In this document: positions 57,913 through 64,000 of the stretch, in pieces | Layout: every line of letters starts with the position of its first letter | Position numbering within the stretch: the stretch's first letter is position 1 | Source: JANQRA01 sp035550735 | Lineage (GTDB): Bacteria > Actinomycetota > Acidimicrobiia > Spongiisociales > ZC4RG35 | DNA length: 64,000 nt | Assembly: GCA_035550735.1 (NCBI GenBank) | Contig: DASZOM010000006.1 | Span: forward strand, 26,987-90,986 | Direction: 5' to 3' | Translations under genes and position numbers: made by a program | The notes under the pieces: model-generated | What the model was told of the DNA's origin: nothing | What the model saw: only the letters and a program-made list of their open reading frames with translations | Database searches by the model: none

Positions 57913-58446
57913 ATGCCGCAGGTGATGACAGGCGACGACATCGGCCGGGTCGTCCGTCGCATCGCACACGAGATCCTCGAGGCCCATCGCGGCGCCCAAG
58001 ACCTCATCCTGGTTGGCATCCACACCCGCGGGGTTGTCCTCGCCCGCAGACTCGGCCAGGTCATCGCCGAGCTCGAGTCGGTCACCGTCCCCGCAGGTGA
58101 GCTCGACATCGGGCTCTATCGGGACGACCTCCTCCTTCGCGACGACATCCCGAGCAGACAGACCTCGATCCCTGTGGACATCACCGGACGTCATGTCGTG
58201 GTCGTCGACGACGTCCTCTACACGGGGCGCACCGTGCGAGCCGCTCTCGACGCCCTCGTCGACATCGGGCGGGCCGCCACCACCGGGCTGGCGGTGCTGG
58301 TTGACCGCGGCCATCGCGAGCTGCCTATCCGAGCCGACTATGTGGGCAAGAACCTGCCCACCTCTCACGAGCAAATGGTCAGGGTGCGCCTCAACGAGAC
58401 CGACGGTGCCGAGGGCGTCTTCATCGAGAGGCTGGTGGCGGCATGA
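57913..58446 (+). CDS. pyrR: bifunctional pyr operon regulator / uracil phosphoribosyltransferase
   Basis: It binds pyr mRNA when charged with UMP and has weak uracil phosphoribosyltransferase activity. The 177-residue type I PRTase has IHTRGVVLARRL, the ELDIGLYRDDL segment (family-specific), PRPP motif VVVVDDVLYTGRT (about 96-108) and the basic RNA-binding-face segment RGHRELPIRADYVGKNLPTS. The start is fixed by AAAGGAG inside the hairpin. The stop overlaps pyrB. Confidence 0.96.
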   Translation: MPQVMTGDDIGRVVRRIAHEILEAHRGAQDLILVGIHTRGVVLARRLGQVIAELESVTVPAGELDIGLYRDDLLLRDDIPSRQTSIPVDITGRHVVVVDDVLYTGRTVRAALDALVDIGRAATTGLAVLVDRGHRELPIRADYVGKNLPTSHEQMVRVRLNETDGAEGVFIERLVAA

Positions 58447-59333
58447 AGGGCTTCCTCGGGCTGAAGGGGATGGGGCGCGCCGACCTCGAGGCCTATCTGG
58501 AGGGCGCGCGATCGCATCGGGATGCCTTGGACGAGAGGGCCGAAGTGACCCAGGCCCTCGATGGTGTGGCCGTGGCCAACCTCTTCTTCGAGCCCTCGAC
58601 ACGCACCCGGCTCTCCTTCGACCTCGCCGCGCAACGTCTGGGGGCGAAGGTCCTCACCTATCACCCGGAGACGTCCTCGACGCTGAAGGGGGAATCGCTT
58701 CGTGACACTGCCTTGACCGTCTCGGCGCTGGGGGCCGACATCCTGGTGGTGCGTCATCAGGAGGCGGGCGTCCCCCAGGCGGTGGCGGAGTGGACCGGGG
58801 CCCCGGTGATCAATGCCGGCGACGGTGTCAACGAGCACCCGACCCAGGCACTGGTCGACGCCCTGACCCTGTTCAGGCGATTCGGCCGTCTCGATGGGCT
58901 CCGGGTAGGGATCGTGGGCGACGTCGCCCACAGCCGGGTGGCGGGGAGTCTCGGACATGCCCTGCCCGCGCTCGGTGCGATGGTGACGCTCATCGCACCG
59001 GAGGAGTGGCTGCCGGTGTCTTCCGATCTCCCGGTGTCCACCGATCTGGATGCGACCCTGGGGGAGCTCGATGTGGTCTACCTCCTCCGCGTCCAGACCG
59101 AGCGTGGTGGCATGATCGACGACGACTACGTCTCTCGATTCCAGATGGACGTCCCCAGGGCCTCCCGCCTGGGAGCGGACGCAGTGCTCATGCATCCGGG
59201 CCCGTTGAACCGGGGCGTGGAGGTGAGTGACGAGGTCGCCGAGTCTCCACGTTCGCTGGTGCTGGAACAGGTGCGCAACGGCGTCCCGGTGCGCATGACG
59301 GTCCTAGAGAACGTGGCCGGGTCGTTGCTGTGA
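58443..59333 (+). CDS. pyrB: aspartate carbamoyltransferase catalytic subunit
   Basis: It joins carbamoyl phosphate and aspartate in pyrimidine synthesis. The 296-residue protein has FFEPSTRTRLSFD (carbamoyl-phosphate site STRTR, about residue 44), the Lys loop STLKGESLRD, VRHQEAG, NAGDGVNEHPTQALVDALT and LLRVQTER (aspartate site), with HPGPLNRG near the C-terminus. No regulatory subunit gene (pyrI) is nearby, as is normal for this group. The ATG overlaps pyrR and the stop overlaps pyrC. Confidence 0.97.
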   Translation: MKGFLGLKGMGRADLEAYLEGARSHRDALDERAEVTQALDGVAVANLFFEPSTRTRLSFDLAAQRLGAKVLTYHPETSSTLKGESLRDTALTVSALGADILVVRHQEAGVPQAVAEWTGAPVINAGDGVNEHPTQALVDALTLFRRFGRLDGLRVGIVGDVAHSRVAGSLGHALPALGAMVTLIAPEEWLPVSSDLPVSTDLDATLGELDVVYLLRVQTERGGMIDDDYVSRFQMDVPRASRLGADAVLMHPGPLNRGVEVSDEVAESPRSLVLEQVRNGVPVRMTVLENVAGSLL

Positions 59334-60589
59334 TCGTCATCCGCTCCGGGGACGTGCTCACCACCGACGGTTGGCGGACGGCCGACGTGGTGATCGAAGA
59401 CGGCGTCGTCGTAGACCTGGGCACCGGTCCTTCGTGTGACATCGAGATCGATGCCCGAGGCTGTCTCGTGGGACCGGCGTTCGTCGACCTGCACACGCAT
59501 CTCCGCGAGCCCGGGCAGACCTGGAAGGAGGACATCGCCTCCGGGTCACGCGCCGCCGCCGCAGGGGGCTTCGCCGCAGTGACTGCAATGCCCAACACCG
59601 ACCCACCCATCGACACACCGAAGATGGTCGAAGCGGTGCGGGGGCGCGGCGCCGAGGTGGGCTTGGTCGACGTCGATGTGGCCGGTGCCGTGACCGTGGG
59701 ACGGTCCGGAGTGGCCCCGGCCGACCTGGCAGCCATGTACGACTGCGGCGTGCGGCTCTTCACGGACGACGGTGACTCGGTGGCCGACACCGAGGTGCTC
59801 CGCCAGGTGATGGAGCTGGCCGCCGGGCTGCCGGGAGCCGTGGTCGCCCAACACGCGGAGGACGCGGATCGAACCTCGGGGCGTCATCTTCACGAGGGAG
59901 CCGTCTCGCGACGACTCGGTCTGCCAGGCATGCCTGCTTCTGCCGAAGCCGACATCGTCGCTCGGGACATCGAGCTGGTCGCCACGACCGGTGCCCGCTA
60001 CCACTGTCAGCACGTGTCCTCCCGGCGCACCGTCCAGTTGATCGCCGAGGCGAAGGAACGGCGACTTCCGGTCACCGCCGAGGTGACCCCGCACCACCTC
60101 ACCTTCGACGAGACTTTCCTCGAGGGTCTGCACCCCGACTTCAAGATGTACCCGCCACTCCGGGGGGCCGGCGATCGGGCCGCTGTCGTCGAAGGGCTGG
60201 CACGTGGGATCATCGACGCGGTGGCCACCGATCATGCCCCCCACACCGTGGAGGAGAAGGACGTACCGTTCCCCGAAGCGCCCCGGGGCGTGATCGGGTT
60301 GGAGACCGCGGCTTCCGCCACCTGGGACGTATTGGGAGACCGCGACCGCTTCTTCGAAGTGCTGTCGATCACTCCCGCCCGGATCGCCGGGCTCGGCGAC
60401 CAGGGACAGGCTCTGGCCCCGGGACGACCCGCCAACCTGGTCGTGTTCGATCCTTCGCGCAATTGGGTGCCTGATGTCTTCCGCTCCAAGTCGAGCAACA
60501 GCCCTTGGCGAGGACGCCGGCTGTCGGGCATGGTGAGGGCCACCCTCCACAACGGTGCGATCACCCACCACGGGGAGCAAGCGAGATGA
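59330..60589 (+). CDS. pyrC: dihydroorotase (class I)
   Basis: It cyclises N-carbamoyl aspartate to dihydroorotate. The 419-residue amidohydrolase has the metal motif FVDLHTHLREPGQTWKED (about 45-62), MPNTDPP, a metal-site Asp in FTDDGDS (about 142), His in AQHAEDA and HCQHVS, and the catalytic Asp in ATDHAPHT (about 301). The GTG start overlaps pyrB and the stop overlaps carA. Confidence 0.97.
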   Translation: MIVIRSGDVLTTDGWRTADVVIEDGVVVDLGTGPSCDIEIDARGCLVGPAFVDLHTHLREPGQTWKEDIASGSRAAAAGGFAAVTAMPNTDPPIDTPKMVEAVRGRGAEVGLVDVDVAGAVTVGRSGVAPADLAAMYDCGVRLFTDDGDSVADTEVLRQVMELAAGLPGAVVAQHAEDADRTSGRHLHEGAVSRRLGLPGMPASAEADIVARDIELVATTGARYHCQHVSSRRTVQLIAEAKERRLPVTAEVTPHHLTFDETFLEGLHPDFKMYPPLRGAGDRAAVVEGLARGIIDAVATDHAPHTVEEKDVPFPEAPRGVIGLETAASATWDVLGDRDRFFEVLSITPARIAGLGDQGQALAPGRPANLVVFDPSRNWVPDVFRSKSSNSPWRGRRLSGMVRATLHNGAITHHGEQAR

Positions 60590-61742
60590 GAGCTCCCGCA
60601 CAGCTGGTGACTGCCGACGGGGAGGTCTTCAACGGGGTCTCCGTCGGCGTCGACGGCGTCACCACCGGTGAGGCCGTGTTCAACACCTCCATGACCGGAT
60701 ATCAGGAGATACTCACCGACCCCTCGTACGCCGGTCAGGTGGTGGTGATGACCTCACCTCACATCGGCAACTACGGGACCACCGGTCTCGACGACCAGTC
60801 CGTCGGCCCGGCCGTCTCCGGCTTCGTGGTTCGATCCATGTCACGTCGTCACTCCAACTGGAGGGCCCAAGGCAGTCTCGCCGAGTACTTCCGGGAACAC
60901 GGTGTGGTCGCGATCTCCGAGGTGGACACCCGACGGCTCACCCGTCACCTCCGTGATCGCGGTGCGATGCCCGTGGCGGTCGGCTCCGGGGTCGGCGAGC
61001 ACGAGTTGGCCGATCTCGCCGCCAACGCCCCGACGATGGAGGGACAGGATCTTGCCAGCCGGGTCTCCACCCGGGAGCCCTATCACCTAGAGGCGACGGG
61101 CGACAGCCGCGGCCTGGTGGTGGCCATCGACCTGGGGATGAAACGGGACATCCTCGCCAACCTCACCAAACGCGGGTACTCGGTGGACGTGGTCCCTGCC
61201 TCCACAGGCGCACCCGAGATCCTGGAGCGCAGGCCGGTGGGGGTCTTCGTCTCCAACGGCCCCGGCGACCCCGAGCCGCTGACCACCCCCGCCGAGACGT
61301 TGCGCGGCCTGGTGGGACGGGTTCCGATCTTCGGGATCTGCCTCGGGCACCAGGTGCTCGGGCTGGCAGTGGGAGCGTCGACCTTCAAGCTGCCATTCGG
61401 GCATCACGGGGGGAACCACCCGGTCCGTCGTCTCGCCGACGGCCGCGTGGAGGTGACCGCACAGAATCATGGGTTCGCCGTCGATCTCTGGGCCCTCAGT
61501 GCCGAGACACCACCGGACAGGACAGGACTGGCCGATCGCGACCTGCTCCCCACCGAGGTCTCCTCAGAATTCGGCCCGATCCGCCCCACACACCAGAACC
61601 TCAATGACGGGACCCTGGAGGGCATGCGCCTACTGGAGCACCCGGTGTTCTCCGTGCAGTACCACCCCGAGGCGGCTCCGGGCCCCCACGACGCCAATGG
61701 GCTCTTCGACGAGTTCGTCGAGATGATCGAAGGCACCCCCTG

Positions 61743-61743
<1 letters not shown>
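60586..61743 (+). CDS. carA: carbamoyl-phosphate synthase small subunit
   Basis: It supplies ammonia from glutamine to CarB. The 385-residue protein has the N-terminal CPSase_sm domain (GEAVFNTSMTGYQEILTDPSY split around Gly, about 26-46) and a class I glutamine amidotransferase domain with Cys nucleophile in FGICLGHQVLG (about 249) and His-Glu in QYHPEAAPGP (about 358-360). ATG 60586 overlaps the pyrC stop; the longer upstream frame lies inside pyrC. The stop overlaps carB (TGATG). Confidence 0.97.

Positions 61744-64000
<2,257 letters not shown>

Overview
The window is a densely packed, high-GC bacterial chromosome segment with many GTG and TTG starts and 1-4 nt gene overlaps. It holds about 65 protein genes, one tRNA, one gene remnant and several readable regulatory sites. 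The run pgsA-patA-pimA (phosphatidylinositol mannoside synthesis) followed by pdxS-pdxT-yebC and ruvCAB points to Actinomycetota. An Acidimicrobiia-like lineage is my inference only. I see no rRNA, CRISPR array, insertion sequence or prophage.

Region 1-9 kb is mixed and accessory: a response-regulator/thioredoxin-reductase fusion with a UBP zinc-finger partner, two GNAT acetyltransferases, a cyclase/ATPase/TPR regulator, a CAU-anticodon tRNA, a DGPF protein with its ECF sigma factor, a terpenoid-cyclase-fold protein, a ParB-motif protein and a tiny metallothionein-like gene. Region 9-15 kb carries trehalose synthesis (otsA-otsB) with a GH13 alpha-glucosidase, then NAD salvage (pncB and convergent pncA). 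Region 15-18 kb is a LiaF/PspC-type envelope-stress system (membrane proteins divergent from a PspC histidine kinase and a LuxR-type regulator). Region 18-27 kb has a dehydratase, a patatin, a kinase-fold protein lacking catalytic residues, thrS, citrate synthase and an EF-G paralogue.

Region 27-32 kb is the PIM and PLP operons plus yebC. An accessory interval (32-35.7 kb) with a collapsed adenylate-cyclase remnant, a beta-propeller lipoprotein and an SOS-boxed DUF222-HNH gene separates yebC from ruvCAB. Region 36-43.6 kb is ruvCAB-queA-tgt-yajC-apt-rel. Region 44-51 kb is hisS-aspS-alaS-ruvX-mltG. Region 51-57.8 kb is aroE, two pilus-type genes, aroC-aroK-aroB, efp and nusB. Region 57.8-64 kb is a pyrimidine operon pyrR-pyrB-pyrC-carA-carB controlled by a PyrR-binding hairpin that buries the pyrR ribosome-binding site.

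No large unknown system is evident. The strongest observations are a recurring TANNNT-(6-7 nt)-start arrangement implying leaderless mRNAs; two near-identical SOS boxes on the HNH gene and ruvC; the PyrR hairpin; a NusB with an apparent IF2_N-like extension; a probable CTG start in queA; a 45-residue metallothionein-like gene; and a change in sequence style near the 3' end of carB that may be a chimeric junction.
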